This document shows positions 45,563 to 55,997 of a stretch of DNA of 64,000 nucleotides, in pieces (the first letter of the stretch is position 1; each line of letters starts with the position of its first letter). Where the stretch lies: contig NW_022985184.1 in assembly GCF_010093535.1 (NCBI RefSeq), positions 833,993 to 897,992 on the forward strand, given 5' to 3'. The stretch comes from Lindgomyces ingoldianus. Lineage: Eukaryota > Ascomycota > Dothideomycetes > Pleosporales > Lindgomycetaceae. Both the position numbers and the translations under genes were made by a program. The notes below the pieces were generated by a model that saw only the letters and a list, made by a program, of their open reading frames with translations, had not been told where the DNA came from and ran no database searches.

Positions 45563-46706
45563 ATGATGAAAGCAGCCCAATGGGATCCGGTAAGCTTCAG
45601 CCAGCACCTCTCAATACCCTCACGATACTAATGTCTTGTTAGGTCCAACAGAAGGTCGTAGTAAACGAAGTCCACATGCCCACCCCCGGCCCCGGCCAAT
45701 TCCTCGTCAAGCTCGCATCCGCCTCGTTGTGCCACTCAGACCTCATGTCCATGGCCCTCCCTCATCAAAAGCCCGTAACGATTGGCCACGAAGGCGCGGG
45801 TTACATCCAGAAGATCGACCTAGCAGCCAAGAACAAAGGGTTCAAGGTCGGGGATGCGATCGGCTTTACATACATTGTTGATTTCTGCAACGAGTGTGAG
45901 GGATGCGCAGTGCACAGTAACCATTGCTTGGTGAAGAAGAGTCGGGTCCATGGGTTCGATGAGCCCGGGCTGCTGGCTGAGTACGCCACCGTGGATGCGC
46001 ACAGTTGTATCCTGCTACCAGAGCAGCTCCCTGCCGAGACCGCAAGCCCAATGTTCTGTGCAGGTATAACAGGTAGGCGCAGTTGCGGTGAAGTGAGAAG
46101 CTTCGGCATCAAGCACTAATCCCCATAGCTTTCCATTGCGTGGACTCCTGTGAACTCAAGCCTGGGCAGTGGCTTGTCATCATTGGTTGCGGAGGCCTCG
46201 GCCAGCTAGCATGCCAATACGCCAAGGCAATGGGGTTCAAAGTCGTTGGTGTGGATATCAACGATGACATCCTGAGCACAGTAAAATCTCAGGGCGCCGA
46301 TGCAGTCTTCAACTCCCGCACGAACAACAACTATGTCGAAGAGGCCAAAGCATTCATGGATCGAGGACCGAACAAGGGCGCTGACGCAGTTGCCGTATTC
46401 AGCGCAGCAGATGCAGCATACCGAAGTGCCCCTCCCCTAGTCAAAATTGGAGGCCTCATCATGGTGGTTGGTTTACCTGCTAATGGGGTGACGTTTGACG
46501 CTCTTGATATTGCGAGGGGTACATATAGAGTGAAGGGTGATAGCACAGGTATTCCATCGAGGATGAAGAAAGCGATCGATTTTACAGTGAAGCACAATAT
46601 CCGGCCAGAGGTGGATATATATAAGAACCTGGATGCAGTGAATGGAATGGTGGAGAGGATGAAGAAGGGCGAGATTGCAAAGAGGCAGCTAGTTCAATTT
46701 GCGTAG
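45563..46706 (+). CDS. zinc-dependent alcohol dehydrogenase
   Basis: Exons 45563..45589, 45643..46072 and 46129..46706, 344 residues. This is an intact MDR alcohol dehydrogenase. The catalytic-zinc Cys is in ASLCHSDLMS, and the conserved GHEGAG follows. The structural zinc is bound by four Cys in DFCNECEGCAVHSNHC, and the entry into the cofactor domain is CAGITAFHCVDSC. The Rossmann motif is VIIGCGGLGQLACQYA with VVGVDINDD after it (Asp suggests NAD). It ends EIAKRQLVQFA, as in fungal Adh1-like enzymes. It oxidises primary or secondary alcohols to aldehydes or ketones. It is not a copy of the pseudogene at 3.3 kb, which has GHEP-type sequence. It is part of the right-hand metabolic gene group. 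Confidence 0.92.
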
Positions 46707-46904
46707 ACCACCAAGAATCACGGGACTTCGTGTCTTCATCGCATCAACCTACTCACCATCACTTTGCGGCCGTCGCTCTATTCCCGCCCCACCACTTTTA
46801 CAACAATTTTCCCATTTTTGAACATTTTCTCATTTTTGAACATGTTTGAGTTGGGTATTTGGGAAGCCATGCAATTATATACGATCCCAAAATGCTCCCA
46901 TTAA

Positions 46905-47575
46905 TTACTTATTGGCCATAAGCGCCTCAAAACTACAACTTAAAACCTCCACCACGTTCCCCCAAGGATCACTTAAATAAAGCGCCCTCTCCCCTCCCCC
47001 CATATCCACCGTTTCCCCAACCTGCTTACCACCAGCCTCCACCGCTCTCTTACACGCAATCTCAACATCCGGCGCCGTCACAGCAATGTGAAAGAATCCA
47101 GAGCGGTTGTACTCGAAGTCTGGAACGGGTTGGTGTGGTGGATCAATGAATTCAAAGACTTCGAAGCCGACGCTGTTGCCGGTTCCCAGCCATGCAATTT
47201 TCACTTTATGCATTTTGCAGTCGTAGATCTTATAGATGGGCGCGCTGGGCATGGTAGCACGGTCGGTCATGCGGTCGCCACTTAGTTTCTATCAGCGCAC
47301 TTCGAGCTGGGGCAACGGGAATAGAACAGCAATTGGAGAGGGATTAGAGGATTGTTCTTACCGGATCCTCTTGAAGCCGAATACCTTCCCGTACCACTCG
47401 ACTGCTGCGTCGCAGTCTGGGACGGAGATGGCGACGTGGTTGAAGACGTGGTTGTGAGTTGTCTAGGAATCGAGCTCGGCGTCAACGAAGGCAATTGCGA
47501 GCTAGAAGATGCAGATGGTTTTATCACAGTCTTAAAAAAGACGCGTGCTGGTGGAATTTGACTAACTGAAGGCAT
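46905..47575 (-). CDS. VOC superfamily (glyoxalase/dioxygenase-fold) protein
   Basis: Minus strand, exons 47567..47575 (three codons), 47362..47462 and 46905..47280, 161 residues. The protein reads HVFNHVAISVPDCDAAVEWY at the start, KVKIAWLGTGNSVGFEVFEF in the middle, RSGFFHIAVTAPDVE at the second half and GGGERALYLSDPWGNVVEVL near the end. These are two beta-alpha-beta3 VOC modules. The metal ligands would be His of NHVAI, Glu of GFEVFEF, His of FFHIAV and Glu of VVEVL. Fungal members are often lactoylglutathione-lyase-like or ring-cleaving/isomerising enzymes of catabolic clusters, and activity cannot be told from sequence. The tiny first exon with a 104-nt intron (GTTAGT donor, GTTGAC branch) is the weakest part of the model. 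Confidence 0.85.
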
Positions 47576-48327
47576 AATTGCTGGATTGCAAGATCAAAAG
47601 AAGCTGCCTCTCTGTCCGTCTCTATTACACTTAGGCAAGCTTCCTATTTCTATATCCACCAGATGGATGCAGACAATACACAGATGCCGCGGCAGCGCAA
47701 TGTGATTGTGGGGTATTGAGGTTTAGTCAGGTGGTGCTCGTGTGAGGTTGGACGGTCCGGGACGGAAGGCGTCCGATTCTTTTTCGTGATACTCTAGATG
47801 CGGTGTTTTGATAGAGGAAACTAGGCTGAGATGCTTGCATCCCTTCACCCTACGATCGAAAATCATATGCAATTATACTTTCCCTTGCCCCGGACTTGCT
47901 TTTCCCTTCCCCAGACGCGTCCCCAGTTCCCCGGAGTTGAGTTGTGGGCTGAGGGGCTCTGTGGCTTACGTGGATGTATGCAAGACGCTTTGACAGCCGC
48001 TTTTACGATAGGGCGCTTTGGAGAATTTGGGGGTTTGTGTGTGTGGCGGGTGTGTATTTCCAAATCTGGGATTGCCACATGTCACCGAGTGAGGTTCCCC
48101 TGGTGCGGGGTGGGCGGTGAAGAAGGTCGGAAACTAAAGCGAGGCTAGATGGATCTTGGTACTAGATCGAATGTACGCAGGGATGGAGATCTGTAGGTGC
48201 TGACTGAAAGGGAATTTCAGATGGTCACAATCGAAAGATGTCATGAAACACACGAAAGATGTCCCGGATACAAATGAACATAATGAAGTGAGACTCGTGA
48301 GTCGTGACTATTGTCAACTGATTCTGC
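47576..48327. other. intergenic region
   Basis: No gene was recognised. It holds the promoter side of the VOC gene and the 3' side of the dimeric-barrel gene. Confidence 0.4.
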
Positions 48328-49187
48328 TCACTCGAAGAATTTCTTGTCTCCGTGTGCTATCTCAAGCTTGTAGACGTGCAGTTCGTTTTGCCTCGCTTTC
48401 TTCAGCACCTCACTCGGATTGGCCTTCACCCTGTCTCTGACATCTGATGCAGGCTCTGCGGAGAACTCGTGGACAGCCTGCCATGTCGGCGGTTCGGGAG
48501 CGGGCTCATCTGTTGTTGGGAGTCCTTTCAATTTCCTTGACTGTGCATTCGTCCGGGCGTATACTAGCCTGTATCTAGTTGTGCGGAGATAGTTCGAGGC
48601 TTTCGAAATGGCTGCCGTTTGCTGCGTGCTGGTCAAACTGAGGAATCGGTGGAATGGAATGGAAGTGCGGTAGCGCCAACCTCATCGTAGAACTTGTTCA
48701 CCTCCTCTTCAGACGTCCTATTGGCGGGCTCGATGGCTGAGGTCATGATGTACTGCGCCGGGCCTGCGCTTTTCAGCACCTATAAAAAGGCCCAGAGTAA
48801 ACAGCAAGTACCTTTCTTTGCGTTTCCCTCCATCTTCCCCACCAATGCCAAATAACTCACATCAATATCGGCAAGATCATAGCAAATCCCTGAACCTGGC
48901 AAACAATCGCTCTTCACCGTGATATGCTTAAAATCTGGGCCTTGTGTAAAAGCCAAATCAAGCATGGGGTAGAACGCCAGGTACGGCCTTGGAGCGTCAG
49001 GGGTGCCCTTTTCGACGTCGGTATAGCGGAACGCGTTTTTTATTCCCTTGGTTTGGATGATTTCAGCGATGTGGGTGTTGTCGTACCAATCTATTAAATA
49101 GGTGCGCTCGTCGAGGATATCGACGGCAGACGGGGCGATACGGGATGTTACCCAGAGAAGGCCGGGGCCTTTGATTTCTGAAGACAT
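48328..49187 (-). CDS. two-domain dimeric alpha/beta-barrel (EthD-like) protein
   Basis: Minus strand, exons 48812..49187, 48681..48763 and 48328..48621, 250 residues. I start at MSSEIKGPGLLWV (49187). The first half has WYDNTHIAEIIQTKGI and NAFRYTDVE, and the second half, created by two in-phase introns, has EEVNKFYDEQTAAISKASNY and LRTTRYRLV. This is the same W/FYD-helix-hydrophobic-R-Y pattern repeated, so the protein is a tandem of two ferredoxin-like barrel domains. The His present in copy one (THI) is missing in copy two. Fungal proteins of this type are uncharacterised and often sit in secondary-metabolite or catabolic clusters. A small oxygenase, cyclase or ligand-binding role is possible. 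It is divergent from an SDR gene. Confidence 0.78.
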
Positions 49188-49732
49188 TGTGACTAGATCA
49201 AGAGCTTGGTAATTATAACTCGAGAAATAGAGTAATGATGAGCTTTGGAACGAGGTTGGCAACTGTTGAGTGAATTGACACGTCACGTGTCTCCCAGGGA
49301 CGACTTCTGAAGCTGGAGACGCAACATCCTACTATGGTTGCCTTTTGTCAAAGGTTTCTGGGTTAGAAGAGTTGTAGGGTGATCGGGTATGTGTTGCCGG
49401 TAGAAGAGCGAGACGTCATCCGCCGTAGTTTGGCTGGCTTCGAGAAAGCTACCCCACCATTCACGTGCACTAGATCCCACCTCATCTCGAAATTGCCATC
49501 TCCCTCACTTCGCGGCTGAAGATTTCCATGCCTATACACTGCCTGAGCACTGCTTGTAGAAATATGTTGCGATATCAAGTAAGTACTCGTAATAATTCTC
49601 AATGTCTTGGAATATCTCAATTCACTCTCTTGATACTCCTTTTTAAGCGCCAATTTGGGCCCACCTCAATCCTCTCTTAGCCTGAAACAAGTCCTTATTT
49701 TACTTCTATTCATTATCTGCAAATCTTTCACA
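49188..49732. promoter_or_regulatory. divergent promoter region (EthD-like / SDR)
   Basis: 545 nt between two divergent metabolic genes, containing the 15-nt palindrome at 49277 and a second CACGTG at 49462..49467. No coding region was seen. Confidence 0.5.
49277..49291. promoter_or_regulatory. 15-nt palindrome GACACGTCACGTGTC, probable factor site
   Basis: Seven-nt arms GACACGT and ACGTGTC surround a single C, giving a perfect palindrome apart from the centre. It contains CACGTG (E-box/G-box) and, on the other strand, TGACGT (CRE/bZIP core). It lies 90 nt upstream of the EthD-like start and about 440 nt from the SDR start. A bZIP or bHLH factor could bind it; this is inference. Confidence 0.5.
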
Positions 49733-50536
49733 ATGAAGGACTTAAAAGGCAAAACTGCACTCATCACAGGCGGTGGCACTGGAATCGGCCTCGCGCTCGC
49801 CCTTCAACTCGCCGCCGAAGGCACAAACATTGTTATCTGCTCAACAAACAAAGAGCGTCTTTCTGCCGGTGCCAACGAGATCCGAAAATCAGCTTCGAAT
49901 GTCAAAGTCCTCGACATAATTTGCGATGTCTCCGACCGCTCCTCCGTCAAAACCCTCAAAGCAGAGATCACTAAAGCCGGGCTACAAGTTGATATCCTAG
50001 TATGTAACTCAGGTGTGACCACTGGAGGAGAATTTCATCTACATCGCGAGCAGGATTGGGATTGGGTCTATGGAGTCGTGTTGAATGGAACTACGTATTG
50101 CATTCAGGAGTTCTATCCGGACATGGTGAATCGTGGCTACGGTCACATCTGTATTCACGGCTCCCAAGCCGGTATGGTGCCTAACTGGGTGACTCTGCAT
50201 GGCCCTTATACCTCTGCGAAAGCCGCTGTCCATGCCCTCGGCGCCGCACTCCGGCCCGAAGCCGCTCAACACGGTGTCGGCATTTCCACTATCATCATTG
50301 CGGGGACGCAGACGGAGATTATGAAGAGTGAGAGGAGTCGCCCGGAGCGATTTGGAGACTCTTTGGTAGTGGATCTTAAGAAGAGGGAGGCCAGACGTAT
50401 TCCGCCGGCGGATGTTGCAAGCCAAGTTGTGGACGGAATCAAGCAGGATAAAGGCTGGGTGGCAACACATCCCGATTTGAAGGCGAGAACGAAGCAGTAT
50501 TTCGATGAGATTCTTGCGGCGTATGATCATGAGTAG
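49733..50536 (+). CDS. short-chain dehydrogenase/reductase
   Basis: A single exon, 267 residues, starting MKDLKGKTALITGGGTGIGLALAL (the upstream ATG at 49655 would add a hydrophobic leader before the standard SDR start). Cofactor motif TGGGTGIG is near residue 12, ICDVSD follows strand four, and CNSGV replaces NNAG. The catalytic region is HICIHGSQAGMVPNW with Ser, and the Tyr/Lys pair is GPYTSAKAAVHAL. It ends KQYFDEILAAYDHE. Substrate is unknown. It is one of three SDRs in the metabolic group. It is intronless, unlike its neighbours, and divergent from the EthD-like gene. Confidence 0.92.
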   Translation: MKDLKGKTALITGGGTGIGLALALQLAAEGTNIVICSTNKERLSAGANEIRKSASNVKVLDIICDVSDRSSVKTLKAEITKAGLQVDILVCNSGVTTGGEFHLHREQDWDWVYGVVLNGTTYCIQEFYPDMVNRGYGHICIHGSQAGMVPNWVTLHGPYTSAKAAVHALGAALRPEAAQHGVGISTIIIAGTQTEIMKSERSRPERFGDSLVVDLKKREARRIPPADVASQVVDGIKQDKGWVATHPDLKARTKQYFDEILAAYDHE

Positions 50537-50772
50537 TTGTATTTCCTCATAATTGTAAAAGATTCACAAACATGTGTTGTGATTGATCCTGTGGTGAGTA
50601 CATCAAACGATGACCGGTCACTCCGTCTTTCGAAGAAAAGACTCTTGTAGGGATTTTTGTTGAGCATATCGGCTTCACAATATTATGTCTTTCACTAAAC
50701 GAAGGCTGACTATGCGGTAAATTCGTAAGTTATATCCATAAATTACTCAAGCGTGCACTAGGTAGCAGTACA

Positions 50773-52478
50773 CTAGTCCTTCCTCGGCTTCAACCTCAAC
50801 TTCAAGCTAGGCTTAATCCAATTATTATAAACCACCATATTCCTATAATCATCCTTCGGATCCCAGACGTCATTCATGCCATACATCTCAACATCATTAT
50901 GCCATAGCAGCTTCCCAATGATCAACCTCATCTCCATGTATGACAAGTTCCTGCCAATACATCCTCGAGGACCTAGCGAGAACGGATTGCTGGCCCCGAG
51001 TTTGTCAACCGTGTTCTCACGATCCATCCATCGCTCTGGACGAAAGATGTAGGGATCTTTGAAGTTGCGTTTGGAGTGGGTAGCGGCCCACATGCATACG
51101 GAGACGGTGGTCCCCTCGGGAACGAAATGTCCGCTGACAGTGTCGCCACCGATGGGGACAGTGCGAACAAAGCCGATTGGTGCAGAGGGGAACATGCGCA
51201 GGCCTTCCTCAATGACGGCCGTTAGGTAGGGAAGTTTTGCAAGCTCCTCGAAGTTCAGATCGGCGTCTGATTTGAATTTGGACCGGATCTCTTGAGTAAG
51301 CTTGTCTAAAATGTGCTTATTGTCGGTTCGGGTGATCAAGTTGAACAAACCAGTGAGGAATCCTGCAGTGGTCTCGGTTCCTGCAATGATAAAGAGCGCA
51401 CCGTTCACAATGACTTCGTTCAAGTTGAGATCACCCTTGTCTTGCTGCTTCATTACGTAGTAGAGGAAGTCGCGATGGTCGCTCTGAGTCTGCTCCATGC
51501 GCTTTAAGATCTTTTCGCGACTGTAATCGAGATGATTCCTTCGAGTTCCGCGAATACTTTTAGGAATGCACCATAGAAAGAAGCGCTGAAGAGGGCTGCC
51601 GGTTGCTGCCATGCGCCGAGTGGCTTGCTCGATAGCTCCTGCTTTGATAGAGTCGCTAATCAGTGGAACCCAGAACCGAAAGTCCTCTGCAGTGCATCAG
51701 CTCTCTGTGTTTTTTCATGCTGGTGACTTCCACTGACCGTTGTGCAGACATCCGAAAGGTTCTCCCAATGCCATATCTCCAATAACATCAAAAGTCGTGT
51801 AAGCAAACCATTCTGTGACATCCACGATTCCATCTCCTTCAGCAAACTCTTGCATCTTTTGAGAAAATATATTAACATAGTTGTTGACGATATATTCCTG
51901 CTCCAGCAATGCCTTTGTTGAAAAAGCATGAGATAAAGCTCTTCGTTGGCGGGCATGATCCGCATCATTCGCCATGGTAATTGTAGACGCTCCGTGGACG
52001 GCTTGAATTGATCCAACGTGAATTGGATCTTTATGGAAGTTCTTATGGCCTGGCCGAGAGCCGTAGATATCTTTCCATGCCGATTCATCGTCGAAACAAA
52101 GCTCATTTGGGGAGACGCGCACGACCGGGCCGTATTTGTCATGGCAGGCTTTCATGAAGAACGGAATTCGACCGCGGAGGAGACTCCATGTTATAGGGAT
52201 CTCGAGGCCTTGAGCATGGGAGATGACTTTGTTCAGAGAGGGAACATACTGGTGTAAGTCTTGCTAATAGCGGGCCTGGATACTTTGCGAGGGGATGGAA
52301 GTACAGTCTGTATATCGCTACGGCAATGAGATAAGTTGAAATCTAAATTGAAGATCAGGTCGAGGGTATTCTTCGATATCTCCATCCATCAACTTACAAT
52401 TACCCCGAAAACAATTGCGGCGGTTGCAGAAGGCCCAAGATGCGCGAAGGGCAGACTTTCCCAATTAAGCACCGCCAT
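50773..52478 (-). CDS. cytochrome P450 monooxygenase, membrane-anchored
   Basis: Minus strand, exons 52398..52478, 52250..52342, 51738..52200 and 50773..51686, 516 residues. N-terminal anchor [20 protein letters not shown] is followed by [16 protein letters not shown]. Further motifs are the C-helix WKDIYG region, [15 protein letters not shown]-helix [12 protein letters not shown]-helix EEGLR, FRPERW and the heme loop [17 protein letters not shown] with the axial Cys near residue 455. It is an ER class II P450 needing a separate reductase. The last-but-two join uses acceptor CTCGAG, unusual but required: it gives the normal family spacing between LTP and the [15 protein letters not shown] block. 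Family resemblance is to isotrichodermin-hydroxylase-like fungal P450s, not firm. It is divergent from the AtuA-like gene. Confidence 0.92.
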
Positions 52479-53105
52479 GTTGGCCGTATCGTGAACGAGG
52501 AATGTCTCCTCGAAAACCCCAATCATGAAAGCCACATGATATAGCCTCTCCAAACGTCTCCGAGTTCACTCCTCAACCTCTCAACACACCTCTCCGGAAA
52601 AGCACTTCCCTTTTCGGAAAGGAGAATTAGATAATCCGAAGTCACGAGTTGCAGGAAGATGAATTTCCATGATGCAGATCGAAGCGGAAATATGCACGTA
52701 AAAACAAGAGTGTATAGATAGCGTGGAAAGGTGGCGGTGGAAGTGTGGGGGTTATCACCCGGAGAAGGTCAGCCAGGGCACGCCAGGAAAAGCTTGTTTG
52801 CACTTTGCGGAAGGAAGCTCTTCTATCTCTCTTCCAACTCTTCACGGAAAGCTTCACCCAATGGCATATGCAGCATCATCTCTCTGCTCTCTATCTTGTG
52901 AAGCAAGCTTAATGTCTTGCGTGCGGGTGGCATTACATGAGAGTCTCGATATCCACGCTCCTGAGATTCTTTTCTCAGCCTATCCACCGCAGTCTCTCGT
53001 CTTGATTACACATGCACACACACATATATATATATTGTTGGCTTTTGAGCTTTGATATTTTCTTATAATTTATCAAGCCTTCTACAGGCTTTAGAGACCT
53101 CAACA
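52479..53105. promoter_or_regulatory. divergent promoter region (P450 / AtuA-like)
   Basis: 627 nt between two divergently transcribed metabolic genes. It contains two CGGAAA elements near 52603 and 52616 and the CA/TA microsatellite at 53015. No coding region was recognised. Confidence 0.45.
53015..53035. repeat. (CA)5(TA)5 microsatellite
   Basis: A pure CA run turns into a pure TA run about 70 nt upstream of the AtuA-like start codon. Length variation here could affect promoter spacing. Confidence 0.85.
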
Positions 53106-55032
53106 ATGACGACTAACTTGCATGGGAATGAGTCCTCCAAAAGAGTCATGCGAATTGCAGGAATATCTGGTGGTGTCTTCGATCGTTTTAGAGCCATGGG
53201 AGATCTTGCTAAGGATCCTAGTATCGATGGTGAGCAATCGATGCCTAACACGCTCCTTTCTGACTTCAAATGCAGTACTCTTTGGCGACTGGATATCAGA
53301 GATCAGTATGACATTCCGTGGTAACGAACGTGCATCTCGAGAACCAGAAGCTGAGCGGCTAGCTTTTGAGATGAGCTTCGTTGCAGCCCTCAAACCCGCA
53401 ATTAAATACATTGCACAAAATAAACAGAAAGTTGCGGTGAACGCGGGATCATGTGATCCAGAAGCAATGGCGAATATTGTTCAGCAGCTGGTCAAAGACT
53501 ATGGAACAGACTTGAAAGTCTCGTGGGTAACTGGGGATGATGTGACAGAGCAATTTAAAGAGATGCTGAAGGATGGAGAGAGGTTTCTTTCTCTACCTTC
53601 AGACACTCCGATCGACCAGTGGGGTGCAGAGCCGGTTTGCGCCCAAGCATACTTAGGGGGTGTTGGTATTGCCGAAGCTCTTCGTCGCGGAGCGGACATT
53701 GTCATATGTGGGCGTGTAGCAGATGCTGCGCCGGTAGTTGGAGCTGCAATGTGGTTCCATAATTGGGATCGAGAAGACTTCACACAGCTCTCATATGCCC
53801 TCGTCGCAGGCCATCTCCTTGAGTGCAGCTCGTACATCACAGGTGGTTACTACACTGGTTTCAAGAAGGAACTTTTATATGCGAAAAACTGTACGAACTG
53901 CGGATTTCCGATCGGAGAGATTGAGGCTGACGGGCAATTCGTGATCACGAAAGAGGAGAATGCGGGTGGAATAGTGAACGTGCAAACCGTTACTGCCCAG
54001 TTACTATACGAGATCCAAGGCCCTCTATACTACAACTCAGATGTTACAGCGCGGTTTGATAGGATCAAGTTGGTTCAAGAGGCTCCGAATCGAGTTCGGG
54101 TTACAGGTGTGACCGGCTCTCCGCCTCCCCCAACAACAAAGATCGGCATCACTGCGAAAGGAGGCTGGCAAGCCGAAGTCCACTTCTTCCTGACAGGGCT
54201 CGATATCGAAGAGAAAGCCGAGCTCATAGAACGACAGACCCTCGAGTCAATGGGCGACTACCGGAAAGAGTTCCAAACGCTGGTCTTTAATATCACTGGC
54301 TCCATTCCTGTAAATCCCAAGAATCAAGCTAGTGCCACAGTTGACCTTCGAATCTTCGCTCAAAGCAAGAACCCGGATTTAATGTCAGCTGGAGCACACA
54401 AAGGTGTGGCTCCCGACACACCCTCGTTTGGGAAGTGGTGTATAGAGAATTGCCTTCAAGGATATCCGGGTGGCACTCCCGCAATGGATCTTCGGCAAAG
54501 CATTGGGAAGCCGTTCTTTGAGTATTGGGTCGCACTTTTCCCACAGAATAAGATCAATCACGAACTTCATACCTTCGATGGGAAAACCATTTCGATTCCC
54601 GCTCCGACAAACACGAATGTATACCCACGGCAGCAAGACTCCTACGACACTCCCTCTCCATTACCGCTAGATTCATGGGGTGAAACTGTGCTCGCCCCCC
54701 TTGGACACATCGTCCATGGGCGATCTGGTGACAAATCGTCAGACTGCAACCTCGGCTTGTTTGTACGGCATGCCGATGAATGGGACTGGCTCCGGTCGCT
54801 TCTTTCTATTGGCAAGTTACGCGAACTTCTCGAAGATGAGGATAAAGGCAAGAATATTGATCGATTCGAAATACCAGCTTTATACGCGGTCCACTTTCTG
54901 TTGCGGGACCATTTAGACCGAGGGGCGAATTCGAGTAGCTCCTATGATATCTTGGGGAAGAATGTTTGCGAGTACGTTCGTTGTAAATTGGTTGATATAC
55001 CAAAGGTGTTTTATGACCGTGGCACCATCTAG
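53106..55032 (+). CDS. AtuA-like protein (acyclic terpene utilisation family, DUF1446)
   Basis: Exons 53106..53229 and 53276..55032 (46-nt intron), 626 residues. The N-terminal AtuA core runs from MRIAGISGGVFDRFRA through FGDWISEISM, KVAVNAGSCDPEAMA, AYLGGVGIAEALRRGADIVI, CGRVADAAPVVGAA, LECSSYITGGYYTGF, PIGEIEADGQFVIT, GGIVNVQTVTAQLLYEIQGP and DLMSAGAHKG. The last 110 residues (LGHIVHGRSGDKSSDCNLGL, IPALYAVHFLL) are the ferredoxin-fold domain often fused to AtuA in eukaryotes. In Pseudomonas, atuA is in the operon for citronellol/geraniol breakdown through acyl-CoA intermediates; its exact reaction is unsettled. The protein therefore hints at branched isoprenoid acids as substrates, but this is inference by family. 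The second-exon frame is open upstream, but the canonical start plus intron fits the family N-terminus. Confidence 0.88.
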
Positions 55033-55404
55033 GTAGATAGATATTCATTAAGAAGATATGTGAAGTCTTGAGAAACATATGTATTACACAAGTGCCCCAA
55101 ATTTAATTCACAGCTTCCAGGCCGACAGCCCGGAGCATAAGACCCCACGCCCTAGGTGAAATCTACGAAATCGAGCTCCGTCATCTGCGGGGAAGGCACC
55201 ACGCCACGTTCAAATCTGCGCGGTAACCGGATATAGTTCTCCATAGGCATCTTCCCGTCTGCCACCTTTACGTCGCAAGTCGCAATAGCCACGCATATTT
55301 GTATACACAGTTCGATCCTTGTCAATTTCAAACCACTACATACTGTTCCATTTCTTACTTTTACGCACTCTGTATTTAGTATCTACGATTCAGCTCTCTA
55401 CGCC
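55033..55404. other. short intergenic stretch
   Basis: Promoter of the EthD gene and 3' flank of the AtuA-like gene. No coding region was seen. Confidence 0.4.
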
Positions 55405-55876
55405 ATGGCCGAGCCCGTAAATCCTCCTTACGTGCGAGTAATGCTCTGCCTGAAGAAGAAAGACGAGGTCACAGACGAATTCTTCCACGATTATTGGAAA
55501 GGGAACCATGTCAAGCTAGCTCTTGAGAACAAGAAATTCGTTGACAAAGTCATTCGCTACAACCAGGTATACCCTCCTATCAATCAATTAAGCCTTAGAC
55601 TTTGTGAAGTACAACCAGTCTTTTGCTAACGTAGCTTACCAGTTTCACACATCACCAAATCTCAAAGCTGCTGCCCGTGACTTCAAAATCCCCGTACCGG
55701 AATACGATGGCATTGCGGAGGTTTGGGTTAAGGACCTTGAGACGTGGAAGGAGATAGTTACAGATCCGGATTTTGTGAGGGTAATTGCACCAGATGAGAA
55801 TCATTTCATCAAAGCGCCTATTAACATTATGCTGGGCTATGATAATACGGTGCTGGGGGTGAAGGTTCCGAAATAA
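55405..55876 (+). CDS. EthD-domain protein
   Basis: Exons 55405..55566 and 55643..55876 (76-nt intron with TTGCTAACG branch site), 131 residues. The sequence VRVMLCLKKKDEVTDEFFHDYWKGNH is the classic EthD opening, with the F..YW...H motif carrying the conserved His. The second half has FKIPVPEYDGIAEVWVKDLE and DENHFIKAPINIMLGYD, as in fungal EthD/4-carboxymuconolactone-type small enzymes such as emodin-pathway dehydratases. Homologues in fungal clusters catalyse decarboxylation, dehydration or cyclisation of aromatic intermediates, or have no assigned role. It is the best conserved of the three barrel proteins in this window. It sits between the AtuA-like gene and an aldo/keto reductase. Confidence 0.88.
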
Positions 55877-55997
55877 CCTTGCAGAATATAGGAATGAAAC
55901 TGAGACCAGTATAAGGCATAAGCAGACTTAAAGATACTGGAAGTAGATTTTTCTATCCGCTCGTCTATGAGTGATAATAGCTAAGCATGAGTCAAGG

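Noticed and set aside
50773..52478. P450 as a frameshifted pseudogene
   Set aside because: A 49-nt intron with a perfect donor restores standard family spacing and all motifs are intact, although the acceptor is unusual.
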